This document shows, piece after piece, positions 39,559 to 47,537 of a stretch of DNA of 50,118 nt. Each line of letters opens with the position of its first letter. Positions within the stretch are counted from its first letter, which is position 1. The position numbers were made by a program, and so were the translations under genes. This DNA is from CAIKNB01 sp041658705 (GTDB lineage: Bacteria; Patescibacteriota; Patescibacteriia; 2-12-FULL-60-25), in contig JBAZZT010000010.1 in NCBI GenBank assembly GCA_041658705.1, forward strand, positions 1 through 50,118, given 5' to 3'. The notes beneath the pieces are model-generated. The model saw nothing but the letters and a program-made list of their open reading frames with translations, had not been told where the DNA came from and did not search any database.

Positions 39559-40287
39559 TCAATATTGGTCACCGTGTTCCGCCAATTCTTGCGCGGCGCG
39601 TTCGTATTCGTGGGGAAAATCTATCTCCAGCCACTTGGAGCCGCTGATGTCGCCGATGGCTATGTCGTGTCCCTGATCAGCCAGCCATTGCCAGGCGTGT
39701 TCGACATTGGCGGATGGTCCGTGAGATTGATGCGTTTCCGTGACGGCGCGGCGCACCTGCTCCAATGCCGCTGCGGGACAATATGAAAAACCCACGTAGC
39801 CTGCGTGATAAGCGCTAAGCGTCTTTGAGATTTTGCGCATCTTACCCGCTGCATCGAGTTCCACTTTCATGTCATCGTCGCCCAACGCGCGGTCATTGTC
39901 GGTGAAGATAGTCAGCGCCGGACCGAATTGCTGCCGCGCGCGCTCGGGGATATCTTGGCGGAACAGATGATCCGCCGTCATGACCAAAAAATCACCCTCG
40001 ACTTGTTCCAAGGCTTTGGCCAAAGTCAGCAAGCTGCCAGCGCGATAATCTTGGTTCTCGATGAGAATGGCGCCCGGCGCGATGCGCGAAACAACTTCGA
40101 CTAATTTTTCATGCTTATATCCGCCGACCACGATCTTCCGTTTGATGCCTAAACGATCGAGGAAGCGCAGACCGTGTGCAATCAAAGGCAACCCCGCCAC
40201 TTCGAGCAAGGGTTTGGGGGTGTCTTGCGTCAAGCTGCCGAGTCTGTTGCCGCAACCCGCAGCTAAGATGATTCCCGTTATTTCCAT
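39559..40287 (-). CDS. Sugar-phosphate/alcohol-phosphate nucleotidyltransferase
   Basis: The protein has 242 residues. It has the nucleotide-binding GIILAAGCGNRLGSLTQDTP and KPLLEV, a mid LVMTADHLFRQ and an end GSKWLEIDFPHEYERA. The short size and the pairing with a small-molecule kinase resemble LicC-type enzymes that make CDP-activated head groups, but other sugar phosphates are possible. Its start overlaps the kinase stop by ten bases. Confidence 0.83.
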   Translation of the reverse strand: MEITGIILAAGCGNRLGSLTQDTPKPLLEVAGLPLIAHGLRFLDRLGIKRKIVVGGYKHEKLVEVVSRIAPGAILIENQDYRAGSLLTLAKALEQVEGDFLVMTADHLFRQDIPERARQQFGPALTIFTDNDRALGDDDMKVELDAAGKMRKISKTLSAYHAGYVGFSYCPAAALEQVRRAVTETHQSHGPSANVEHAWQWLADQGHDIAIGDISGSKWLEIDFPHEYERAAQELAEHGDQY

Positions 40288-41219
40288 GGTCGTTCCCTGC
40301 TTTGCGCCTGACGTCCGAAATCGCGGTACGCCGCCAAAAAATGGGAATTATTCTTTATAGCTTTTGCCGGCGCGAAGCGCAAGGGCCAGGCGAAAGCTTC
40401 GCGCAGCAAGCGGAACTTCATGACTTCGGCGAAGGCCGCGCGTTCGGCGCGCGTGAGCTTGCGTTCGGACTCGTAGCCTTTGAGCAAAACGCGCAATAAA
40501 GCTGGACGCAGCTTGCCGCCGGGGAAACACGTCCAAATGACGGTCGTCGCAAGATCGGTCAGGAGCGCGCCGCGGTAGGCGTTATCGAAATCAATGAAGC
40601 TCAAGCGCCCCGCGTCGTCCCGGATGATATTTTCGGGTTTGACGTCTTGATGCGTGATGCCTTGCGGCAGATGGTCGTGCGGTTTAAGCCGCGAAAATTC
40701 CCGCGCGATGAACTCGACCATGGCCGCCCCGTCGGGAAAATTTTTGCGCACGATTTCTTGGCGACGCGTGCGGATCAGGCGAGCGACTTCCGCGAAACCC
40801 CACTGGTCGCGCTTGACCGACGGCAGCCGCGCGTTTTTGAGCAGCTGGTGCATGCGACCCAACTGCGCGCCGACGCGTTTGAGATGCGCTGGCGTCAGGC
40901 GTTTGACGGATTTACCCGGGATGAAACCGAACAGCACCCCGGGACGTCCGCGCCACATGACCTGCAACGCGCCGCGCAAATCCCTGAAGATGCGCGGACA
41001 GGGAAAATCCGCCTGGCGCAAGGCTTCGAGCAACGTCAATTCGTACGCCGTCTCGCGCGGCGTACGCAGCAGATAATTCTTGAATAAAAAATCACCTTGC
41101 TCCGTCAGCACCCGATAATTGCGGTTGAGCATCCCGTGCTTGATTTTTGTCACCCGGCGGATGCGCAGACCGTAGTTTTTTTCCAGGTAACGGCGCAGAT
41201 TCTTATCCGACGTATTCAT
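40278..41219 (-). CDS. APH/choline-kinase-fold phosphotransferase
   Basis: The protein has 313 residues. The catalytic loop ITHQDVKPENIIRDD fits HxDxxxxN; the metal-binding part is SFIDFDNAYRG. The N-terminal lobe has KIKHGMLNRNYRVLTEQGDF and FLFKNYL. Similar proteins phosphorylate homoserine, choline, ethanolamine or sugars. With nucleotidyltransferases on both sides, it probably makes the phosphate that is then activated with a nucleotide; the substrate cannot be read from sequence. Its start overlaps the fusion gene's end by 17 bases. Confidence 0.8.
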   Translation of the reverse strand: MNTSDKNLRRYLEKNYGLRIRRVTKIKHGMLNRNYRVLTEQGDFLFKNYLLRTPRETAYELTLLEALRQADFPCPRIFRDLRGALQVMWRGRPGVLFGFIPGKSVKRLTPAHLKRVGAQLGRMHQLLKNARLPSVKRDQWGFAEVARLIRTRRQEIVRKNFPDGAAMVEFIAREFSRLKPHDHLPQGITHQDVKPENIIRDDAGRLSFIDFDNAYRGALLTDLATTVIWTCFPGGKLRPALLRVLLKGYESERKLTRAERAAFAEVMKFRLLREAFAWPLRFAPAKAIKNNSHFLAAYRDFGRQAQSRERPWK

Positions 41220-43086
41220 AACTGCGCTGGATGGCTTGCCGGATCAGCTCGTCGCTGCACGACACGAAGAAGTGACGACGGTCATGCCACATGGCGCCGA
41301 TGGCCTTGACCAGGACGAAACGCGCTTCGCCGCCGTGGAATTTTTTATTGCAGCGCAGCATGTTGATGATGTCATCGGGACGGATGTCGCGCGGCACGTT
41401 GATGGGCAGTTTATATTTACGCAACAATTCGCATTGCGCAGTGCGCGTGGCTTGGTCCGCGATACCGAGCAGGTTGGCCAATTCGGCCGAGACGCGCATA
41501 CCGATGGCCACCGATTCCCCGTGCGCCAGTTTATAGCCGGAAAGGAACTCCACCGCATGTCCGACCTCGTGCCCGTACTGGTACACCAGCGCGCAATTGT
41601 CCTCGTAAAAATCTTTTTGGATGGCGCCGATCTTGAGCTTGATGCTCTTGCGAATCACTTTTTCCAGAAATGGGATGTGTTTGAGCGGTCCCGCGTAATC
41701 CTTGAACATTTTGAAGAAGCTCACATCCTGTGCAAAAGCCTGCTTCAAGCATTCGCTCAAGCCATCGCTCACATAACGATCCTCCAGCGTCTTGAGCACA
41801 TCCGGATCGACGATCACCTTGAGCGGCGCGTAATAGCTGCCGATCAAATTTTTGCCGCCTTCGCCGTTGACGCCCTGTTTCAGGGCGATAGCCGCGTCGC
41901 ACTGCGCCAGGACGGTAGTCGGAAAATGGATGGAACCGATGCCGCGATACAACGTTGAGGCCAAAAATCCAGCGATGTCTTTGACCACCCCGCCGCCCAG
42001 GGACAGGATGACGGATTTTTTGTCTATCCCCGCGCCCAATATCTGGCTGGCCAGGTTCAGATAAACTTCGGCGCTCTTGGACCACTCACCCGGATCGATT
42101 GCGATCTTGTTCACGTGATAACCCAAAGAACGCAGCTGGCGCAAAACGGAATTGCCGTACAGACGATCGATATTTTTATCCACCAGCAGATAGTGGAGGG
42201 AATAATACGATTCGTTCGGGATAATTTCGTATTTATCCAAGTGACGCAGCAGTCCCCGCTTGACGAAGACGTCGAAGGTCAGCTCCTTTTGGTAACGATA
42301 GGTGATGGGCGCCGACATCCGCTCCAGGCGACCCGTACCTTTGGCGTGCGGCTCCTTGCGCGAACGCAAAAATAATTCCGCACGGATGAGGATGGATGGC
42401 GTATTCACGTCGAACCAACGCGCCTTGCCGTAATCGATGGGAATGACAGGCGCCTGCTGCGCAAACAAGCTCAAAGCTTCTTCGAAAGAATGGGTCAGCT
42501 TTGAACTACGCGCACAAGCTTGAAATTTGCGGAAGGCTGTCTGTCCAAAATAGTAAACGCCGGACTCCATGGCCGTGAATTCGAGCAGGCGCGTGCCCGT
42601 CCTCACGATGCGCCGCTTTTGGGTCAGCACACGCACCGTCGCGCCGGAATTACGGCCGGCCTTCTTGTCCGCGCTGACCAAGGAATAAATCGCCTCATCC
42701 TGCCGCTGCGTCTTAAGAAATATCGAGTATGGATTTTTTTCGAAGATGACGTCGCAAACAGTCACGAAGAGAGGTCCCTTGATCCTATCCGCCAAGGCCA
42801 AAATCGAGCCGAGCATGCTGGTCTGACTTTCGTCCTGCTCGATGTACTCAAGTTTGGCGCTGATGCGCGAATCTCCCATCAAAGCGCGCTGCACCAGGGT
42901 GTCCCCGGGCGCTACCACGATGTGTATATTGTTTATTCCCGCTTCCTGGAGAGCCTCGATATTCCACAGGATCAGCGGCTTGCCTCCGACCTTGACCAGC
43001 GGTTTGATGGTCTCAAAACTCTCCAGGCGTTTGCCCGCTCCGCCGGCCAGGATTACGGCTACCGCTTCAGGCTTTTTCTTGCGCAT
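41203..43086 (-). CDS. Nucleotidyltransferase fused to a sugar-phosphate cyclase (DHQS-like)
   Basis: The protein has about 627 residues from ATG 43086 (MRKKKPEAV). The N-terminal 240 residues form an NTP-transferase (AVILAGGAGKRLESFETIKP, CDVIFEKNP, WFDVNTP). The C-terminal 365 residues are of the 3-dehydroquinate-synthase superfamily: LGGGVVKDIAGFLASTLYRG, FPTTVLAQCDAAIALKQGVN, GKNLIGSYYAP, DGLSECLKQAF (Glu ligand), GHEVGHAVEF and AHGESVAIGM (His ligands). AroB has GGKT where this has LKQG, which is closer to 2-deoxy-scyllo-inosose synthases (KQ). So it probably cyclises a sugar phosphate and activates a related one. An AraM-like polyol-phosphate dehydrogenase is the alternative. ATG 43104 would overlap the divergent promoter. 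Confidence 0.85.
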   Translation of the reverse strand: MRKKKPEAVAVILAGGAGKRLESFETIKPLVKVGGKPLILWNIEALQEAGINNIHIVVAPGDTLVQRALMGDSRISAKLEYIEQDESQTSMLGSILALADRIKGPLFVTVCDVIFEKNPYSIFLKTQRQDEAIYSLVSADKKAGRNSGATVRVLTQKRRIVRTGTRLLEFTAMESGVYYFGQTAFRKFQACARSSKLTHSFEEALSLFAQQAPVIPIDYGKARWFDVNTPSILIRAELFLRSRKEPHAKGTGRLERMSAPITYRYQKELTFDVFVKRGLLRHLDKYEIIPNESYYSLHYLLVDKNIDRLYGNSVLRQLRSLGYHVNKIAIDPGEWSKSAEVYLNLASQILGAGIDKKSVILSLGGGVVKDIAGFLASTLYRGIGSIHFPTTVLAQCDAAIALKQGVNGEGGKNLIGSYYAPLKVIVDPDVLKTLEDRYVSDGLSECLKQAFAQDVSFFKMFKDYAGPLKHIPFLEKVIRKSIKLKIGAIQKDFYEDNCALVYQYGHEVGHAVEFLSGYKLAHGESVAIGMRVSAELANLLGIADQATRTAQCELLRKYKLPINVPRDIRPDDIINMLRCNKKFHGGEARFVLVKAIGAMWHDRRHFFVSCSDELIRQAIQRSYEYVG

Positions 43087-43092
43087 AAACGA

Positions 43093-43122
43093 TTGACATT
43101 TCAAGAAATATCGTTCTATGAT
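43093..43122 (+). promoter_or_regulatory. Sigma-70-type promoter of the zinc dehydrogenase gene
   Basis: TTGACA (43093-43098), an 18-base spacer and TATGAT (43117-43122) are close to consensus. The ATG follows at 43153. It lies between two divergent genes. Confidence 0.7.
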
Positions 43123-43152
43123 GAGGTCTGCTTATTTCCACGTGACCTTAGC

Positions 43153-44181
43153 ATGAAAGCCGCTATTCTTCAATCTCCGGGCGTACTGGAGGTCCGGCAT
43201 GTCGCCGAACCGGTTTTAGGCGAATATGATGCGCTGTGCGCGACGGTGTGTGCCTCCATCTGCAACGGCACTGACCATCACGCCTTGCGTGGCGACGCTT
43301 TTTTCAAGATTCCTTTTCCCACTATTTTGGGGCATGAGGGCATCGGCCGCGTGCTGGAAACTGGGCCGCGAGTGCGCACTTTTCACGTCGACGACCTGGT
43401 CACGCGCGTCGTCAATCGGCTACCGCCCGAAAGCGGCATCAACGCCAAAGATAGCTGGGGATCTTTTGCCGAACGCGGCATCGTCACCGATTGGCAAGCC
43501 ATGCGGGATGATGGTTTGACGGAAAGCGTCTGGCGTCCCCACATGATCCATCAAACACTGCCGCCGGATGCCGATCCCATCAATAGCACCATGGTCATCA
43601 CTTGGCGCGAAACTTTGTCTTTTTTCAGGCGCTTGGGGGCGACGCAGAGCGACAACCTGCTCGTGATCGGCACGGGAGCCAACGCTTTGGCTTTTGTCGA
43701 ACATGCCCGCAACTCGGGACTCGACATCACGGTCTGCGGCAGTCCGGAACGTGAGGGACTGTTCAAGTCCGCCGGAGCAGGTCGTTTCATCTCCTACCGC
43801 GACGCAGAGCTCACGGCTGCGCTCACAGCGGCTGACCCTTTCGATATCATCCTGGACGCCATCGGCAAAAGCGCCATGGCCGATAATTGCCTCCCCGCGC
43901 TTAAGACGGGCGGCAAAATCGGAGTCTACGGTCTTGACGGCGCTTTGGATTATCACTTAGACGATGCCCTTGTCCGCGGCTTCAAAATTTTCGACGGAAC
44001 CGACTACGCGGAAGGCGTCGCGCATGACGAAGTGCTGGAGCGCATAAGCAAAAACCAGCTTAACGCTGATTTATATTTCTCGCCCAATCACGTTTATCCC
44101 CTGGAACGCATCCACGACGCTTTGGCTGCCAGTCGCGAGCGCAAAGTACTGAAGAGCGTCATTGATTTTCGCTTGAACTGA
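43153..44181 (+). CDS. Zinc-dependent MDR alcohol dehydrogenase
   Basis: The protein has 342 residues from ATG 43153 (MKAAILQSPGVLEVRHV). The catalytic zinc region is CASICNGTDHHALRGD with LGHEGIGRVLETG; the NAD(P) site is LLVIGTGANALAFVEHARNS. The structural-zinc four-Cys loop is missing, as in many sugar or polyol dehydrogenases of this family. The open frame upstream to 42520 is a shadow of the fusion gene. Divergent from the cyclase fusion, it may oxidise or reduce the cyclitol or ketose product, like dehydrogenases next to 2-deoxy-scyllo-inosose synthase genes; that is inferred. Confidence 0.85.
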   Translation: MKAAILQSPGVLEVRHVAEPVLGEYDALCATVCASICNGTDHHALRGDAFFKIPFPTILGHEGIGRVLETGPRVRTFHVDDLVTRVVNRLPPESGINAKDSWGSFAERGIVTDWQAMRDDGLTESVWRPHMIHQTLPPDADPINSTMVITWRETLSFFRRLGATQSDNLLVIGTGANALAFVEHARNSGLDITVCGSPEREGLFKSAGAGRFISYRDAELTAALTAADPFDIILDAIGKSAMADNCLPALKTGGKIGVYGLDGALDYHLDDALVRGFKIFDGTDYAEGVAHDEVLERISKNQLNADLYFSPNHVYPLERIHDALAASRERKVLKSVIDFRLN

Positions 44182-44967
44182 TCAATCGGCCGATCCAGGT
44201 ACGCTCGGTCCGGCTTGGGCGACTGACAATTTTTTAAGCGCTTTAAGTTGGCGCGCAAAAGTGACCAACAAAATCAACGTATATCCCGCGCCGTAAGCCG
44301 CCACGAACCACTCCAACCAGCCGCCCAAAGCAACGATCGCGAGCGGGATGAGCATGCCATTGGATGAGAAGGTATTGCGTTTGGCCCACGAGATGAAGCG
44401 CAGATAGGCGGGACGGTCCGTGTATTTTTTTCTATGCTCCGCAGCCTGCTCCGGAGTTATTTGCGAGGGCTGGATCAGACTCCAATAACGCGTCTCGATC
44501 AAGCGCGTAATCAGTTTGGAGACTGCGGCGAGATTGCCCAAGACCAAAAACCAGATATTTCCGGTGCTCCAAGTCGCCGCCAGGCTTAGGGGAAGGAACA
44601 TGAATCCGTATTGGAAGTCATGGCTCACCGGTTCGGCGTAAATCCCGCCGACAGGACTCCTGGTCTGGCGGAAGCGCGCCACTTCACCATCGCAGCCGTC
44701 GAGCACGACTGAAAAAAATATGATGACCCAGCCCAGGACCATCCATCCCCGGTTCAAGGTGAGGAAAAGCGAAATCCCGCAAAAAAACACCAGGACGGAC
44801 AGGAACGTGATCTGATTCGGCGTGATCTTGGTTTTTAGAAACAGGCGGGTGAAATGGATGGAAAAAAAACGCGCGCGTTTGCCGATGAAGGTCTCACGTT
44901 CCGGAGCCGGAGCCGTGGCTTGGCAAAGCTTGCGCAATTCAGCGATGCTTAATACGGTTTGTTCCAT
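44182..44967 (-). CDS. CDP-alcohol phosphatidyltransferase, divergent
   Basis: The protein has 261 residues with about five membrane segments. The active-site signature VLDGCDGEVARFRQTRSPV is clear (DGxxAR), followed by GGIYAEPVSHD, where Glu replaces the third Asp of the classical motif while the last Asp remains. The long soluble N-terminus (MEQTVLSIAELRKLCQ) and the substitution set it apart from the PgsA-like enzyme at 7580. It should transfer a phospho-alcohol from a CDP-activated donor to a lipid or alcohol. With the nearby nucleotidyltransferases and cyclase it may build an unusual phosphodiester head group. It abuts the convergent dehydrogenase gene with no gap. Confidence 0.8.
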   Translation of the reverse strand: MEQTVLSIAELRKLCQATAPAPERETFIGKRARFFSIHFTRLFLKTKITPNQITFLSVLVFFCGISLFLTLNRGWMVLGWVIIFFSVVLDGCDGEVARFRQTRSPVGGIYAEPVSHDFQYGFMFLPLSLAATWSTGNIWFLVLGNLAAVSKLITRLIETRYWSLIQPSQITPEQAAEHRKKYTDRPAYLRFISWAKRNTFSSNGMLIPLAIVALGGWLEWFVAAYGAGYTLILLVTFARQLKALKKLSVAQAGPSVPGSAD

Positions 44968-45003
44968 ACGCAGGGAAAAATAACTCTAAATGACCTTTCG
45001 GTC

Positions 45004-45039
45004 AATAAGAAAACCGCCTTCCGGAAGCCGGAAGGCGGT
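45004..45039 (-). terminator. Rho-independent terminator of the Nudix gene
   Basis: ACCGCCTTCCGG and CCGGAAGGCGGT form a perfect 12-base-pair stem around a three-base loop. On the minus strand it is followed by TTTTCTT. Confidence 0.88.
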
Positions 45040-45047
45040 CAAGCTGG

Positions 45048-45830
45048 TCAAATCAAGCCATGCAGGATGGCAAGCAGGATGCCGTAGCCGTTGCGCCCGC
45101 TTTGGATATGGCAGGCGACGCCGGGGCGGTCCGGGTGCGGATAGCTGCCGACCCGGAAGGCGTTTTCGATCTCGGCGCGCGTCAGCAGGACGGGACGCCC
45201 GAAGATTTCGCCGTCTTCCGGGGCCTGGTCTCCGCGCTTCCCCAACCTTACCGCGTAGCTGCGGATAGGTGTGCCGTTGGTCGAGGGATCCGCGAAGAAG
45301 TAGCCGATGGCCGAGCCGTCGGCAGCCTGCGCTTCGAGCGGTTTGATTTCCAAGGCTTCGTATCCGGCCTCTTCGAACATCTCGCCGTTTACGGCTTCAC
45401 CGTACGTCTCGGCGGTCGTCGAGCCGCCACCTGGCAACTCCAGCTCCCAGCGACGCGACACGTGGCGATAGGCCGGCACGAAGAGTAGGCGCTTGTCTTC
45501 GGTGTACGGCACGATGACCACGGATTTTCCGTGCACGCCGTTCCGCCACACCAGGCGCTGCCACAAACGATATGAACCGTCGGGCAGCCTGACCGGATCC
45601 TGGACCAGCCAGAACACCGGGCTCTCATAGATGATTCCGACGCGCGCCTGCTCGACGGACAACCCACGCATCAGCCGCCCGTTGATCTCTTGCGTTTCGA
45701 TCTCCTCCATGACACGAGGATCGGTAACGAGTTCGATTTCCCCCCGTTCCCTCGAACCGACCTCACGCAGTTCGACCGGCAAGCCAACCAACCATTCCAG
45801 ATATTTTTCGATGTGCTTCCGATTCCGCAT
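45048..45830 (-). CDS. Nudix hydrolase
   Basis: The protein has 260 residues. The Nudix box reads GGSTTAE, seven residues, then GEMFEEAGYE; the usual Arg of REUXEE is Gly here, but the metal-binding Glu residues remain. The N-terminal 90 residues are an extra domain (KYLEWLVGLPVELREVGSRE). Substrate unknown, perhaps a nucleotide sugar given the setting. This is one of few genes here with a textbook expression unit: promoter 45859-45887, a strong Shine-Dalgarno AAAGGAGAAGG just before ATG 45830, and a terminator right after the stop. It is thus monocistronic. Confidence 0.85.
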   Translation of the reverse strand: MRNRKHIEKYLEWLVGLPVELREVGSRERGEIELVTDPRVMEEIETQEINGRLMRGLSVEQARVGIIYESPVFWLVQDPVRLPDGSYRLWQRLVWRNGVHGKSVVIVPYTEDKRLLFVPAYRHVSRRWELELPGGGSTTAETYGEAVNGEMFEEAGYEALEIKPLEAQAADGSAIGYFFADPSTNGTPIRSYAVRLGKRGDQAPEDGEIFGRPVLLTRAEIENAFRVGSYPHPDRPGVACHIQSGRNGYGILLAILHGLI

Positions 45831-45858
45831 GTACCTTCTCCTTTAATCGGGACATTTT

Positions 45859-45887
45859 TATTTATCACAAAACAGCCCCGCGGTCAA
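45859..45887 (-). promoter_or_regulatory. Promoter of the Nudix gene
   Basis: On the minus strand, TTGACC (45887-45882) is 17 bases from TAAATA (45864-45859) in an AT-rich leader. The gene's strong ribosome-binding site follows. Confidence 0.5.
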
Positions 45888-45904
45888 GCGAGGCATGAAT
45901 CCAA

Positions 45905-46600
45905 TCAAGAGCCAAAAAATTTCCACTTATACAGCTTCCACAGATGCCGCAGATAGTTCACGGTTTCGCGCGAGCCCATCTTGCTCTTGCCGATGCCGCG
46001 GTTGCGGAAGACATACGGCACCTCGACGGCGCTCCGGTATTTTCCTTTGACCAATATCTCGAGCAGGATTTTATAACCCAACGGCGAACACGCGGCGCCG
46101 TCCAATACGTCGCGGCGCAAAAAGAAATATCCGCTCATCGGATCGTTGATTTTGATGCCCAAAGGCCGCGTGAGCAGGGTCGCGAACCAGGACATGAAGC
46201 GTCGATACCACGGCCACTCTTCGACCGCGCCGCCCGGGATATTGCGGCTGGCCACGACGAGTTCATGCTGTTCCGCTTGGCGCACCAGCTCGGGGATAAG
46301 CTCGGTCGGATGCGACAAATCAGCGTCGATGACGCCCAACAGATTACCTTGCGCTTCGGCGAAACCGCGCAACACCGCCGTAGCCAAACCGCGCTCGCTG
46401 CGCACCACGACCTTGGTCGGAAACATGACGTGCTGGGCTCTGACCGTCTGCGGCGTGCCATCGTTCGAACCGTCGTCCACCACGATAGCCTCGAAGTTAT
46501 GCGCAGATCCCAGCTCGCGCACCGCCGCCTCAAGTCCCTGAAAAAGTTTCGGTATCGAGCCGCTTTCGTTCAAGGTCGGGATGATAAGGGAGATATTCAT
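45905..46600 (-). CDS. GT2 glycosyltransferase, polyprenol-phosphate mannose synthase type
   Basis: The protein has about 231 residues from ATG 46600, which overlaps the methyltransferase stop (ATGA). Motifs are ISLIIPTLNESGSIPKLFQG, FEAIVVDDGSNDGTPQTV, LGVIDADLSHP (metal-binding DAD), GYFFLRRDVLDG and SKMGSRETVNYLRHL. This is the DPM1-like group that loads mannose or another hexose on to a polyprenyl phosphate, serving as donor for GT-C enzymes such as that at 47538-49103. The open frame upstream to 46927 is a shadow. Confidence 0.87.
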   Translation of the reverse strand: MNISLIIPTLNESGSIPKLFQGLEAAVRELGSAHNFEAIVVDDGSNDGTPQTVRAQHVMFPTKVVVRSERGLATAVLRGFAEAQGNLLGVIDADLSHPTELIPELVRQAEQHELVVASRNIPGGAVEEWPWYRRFMSWFATLLTRPLGIKINDPMSGYFFLRRDVLDGAACSPLGYKILLEILVKGKYRSAVEVPYVFRNRGIGKSKMGSRETVNYLRHLWKLYKWKFFGS

Positions 46601-47409
46601 AGCCGGCTTTTTTCGGCGCACAGAATCAAATTCCCTCCCAAGGCCAAATCCTCCGGCTCCAATAGACACACCTTGCCCGAACCCAAAGCTTTCCTGGACA
46701 TCCCGGATCCGGGCACCCAACCCAAGCGTTTGGCCGGGATGTGCTGGAGATAAGATAGGATCAGATATTTTTCCCACAGCGCCAGATTTTCCGGAGTCAG
46801 CGTGTAACGCCACGCCTTGAGCGTCAGCCCGTGCTGCGCCAAATCCTCTTTCCAAGCTTGCGGCGACTGGAGCCAATAATGTTTGAACTTGCGGTTGATC
46901 GCGCCGCTCCAAGTGCGATTGAGCCATGCGCCAAGGGATTTTCCGAAAGACAGACCGGGGGTGAAATTTTCCGACGGCGCGCTGAACAGATATTTTCCGC
47001 CGAACTTGAGCGCGCGTGCCACCTCTTCGATCGTCCCGTGCTTGTCTTCGATGTGCTCGACGACGCTGTTGGAAAAAACCATGTCGAGTGAAGCGTCTTC
47101 CGCCGGAAGCTTGGTCGAATACCCCACATGCAATCGGTCGTAGATGCCGAGCTTGCTGGCTTTGGAGATTTCTTTGGCCTGCGGATCAAGCCCAATCATC
47201 ATCCCCGGAGTTCCGTCTTCGTGCCTTGGTTTGCCCACGCGCTCCAACATGATCTTCATGTAGCTGCCGTCGCCGCAACCCAAATCCAAACACGCGCCGC
47301 GGAACGGCAAATACTTGACCAAAGCCGCTGCTTCGCCGATACGCCAAACGCAATGCGAATAAGGATAGATCGCGCTGAACTGGCTTAAAAAAAATTCCGT
47401 GTCGGTCAT
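46597..47409 (-). CDS. Class I SAM methyltransferase
   Basis: The protein has 270 residues with no zinc ribbon. The SAM site is CLDLGCGDGSYMKIMLERVG, with MIGLDPQAKEISKASKLG and LDMVFSNSVVEHIEDKHG; then ALKFGGKYLFSAPSE. The C-terminal part (WLQSPQAWKEDLAQHGLTLK) fits methyltransferases of surface-glycan clusters. Coupled to the downstream GT2 gene by an ATGA overlap. Confidence 0.83.
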   Translation of the reverse strand: MTDTEFFLSQFSAIYPYSHCVWRIGEAAALVKYLPFRGACLDLGCGDGSYMKIMLERVGKPRHEDGTPGMMIGLDPQAKEISKASKLGIYDRLHVGYSTKLPAEDASLDMVFSNSVVEHIEDKHGTIEEVARALKFGGKYLFSAPSENFTPGLSFGKSLGAWLNRTWSGAINRKFKHYWLQSPQAWKEDLAQHGLTLKAWRYTLTPENLALWEKYLILSYLQHIPAKRLGWVPGSGMSRKALGSGKVCLLEPEDLALGGNLILCAEKSRL

Positions 47410-47453
47410 ATTAGAGAGTAGACGGTAGAGGGTAGAGGGTAGCCAAACATTCT

Positions 47454-47499
47454 GTCATCCTGAGCGGAGCGCTAGCGAAGTCGAAGGACCTTTATCAGC
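47454..47499. repeat. Half copy of repeat family 2
   Basis: Only the left arm is present: GTCATCCTGAGCGGAGCG, then GTCGAAGGACCTTTATCAGC. It is preceded at 47411-47444 by tandem GTAGACGGTAGAGGGTAG units, a motif that also precedes other copies. Confidence 0.75.
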
Positions 47500-47537
47500 A
47501 GTCAGTGCGGGGACTTTTCCGCCCCAAGCATAAGCCA

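Noticed and set aside
42520..43152. Upstream extension of the zinc dehydrogenase frame
   Set aside because: It lies opposite the cyclase-fusion gene. The family start (MKAAILQSPG) and a near-consensus promoter place the true start at 43153.
46601..46927. Long N-terminal extension of the GT2 gene at 45905
   Set aside because: It would overlap the methyltransferase gene by over 300 bases. The family N-terminus begins exactly at ATG 46600.
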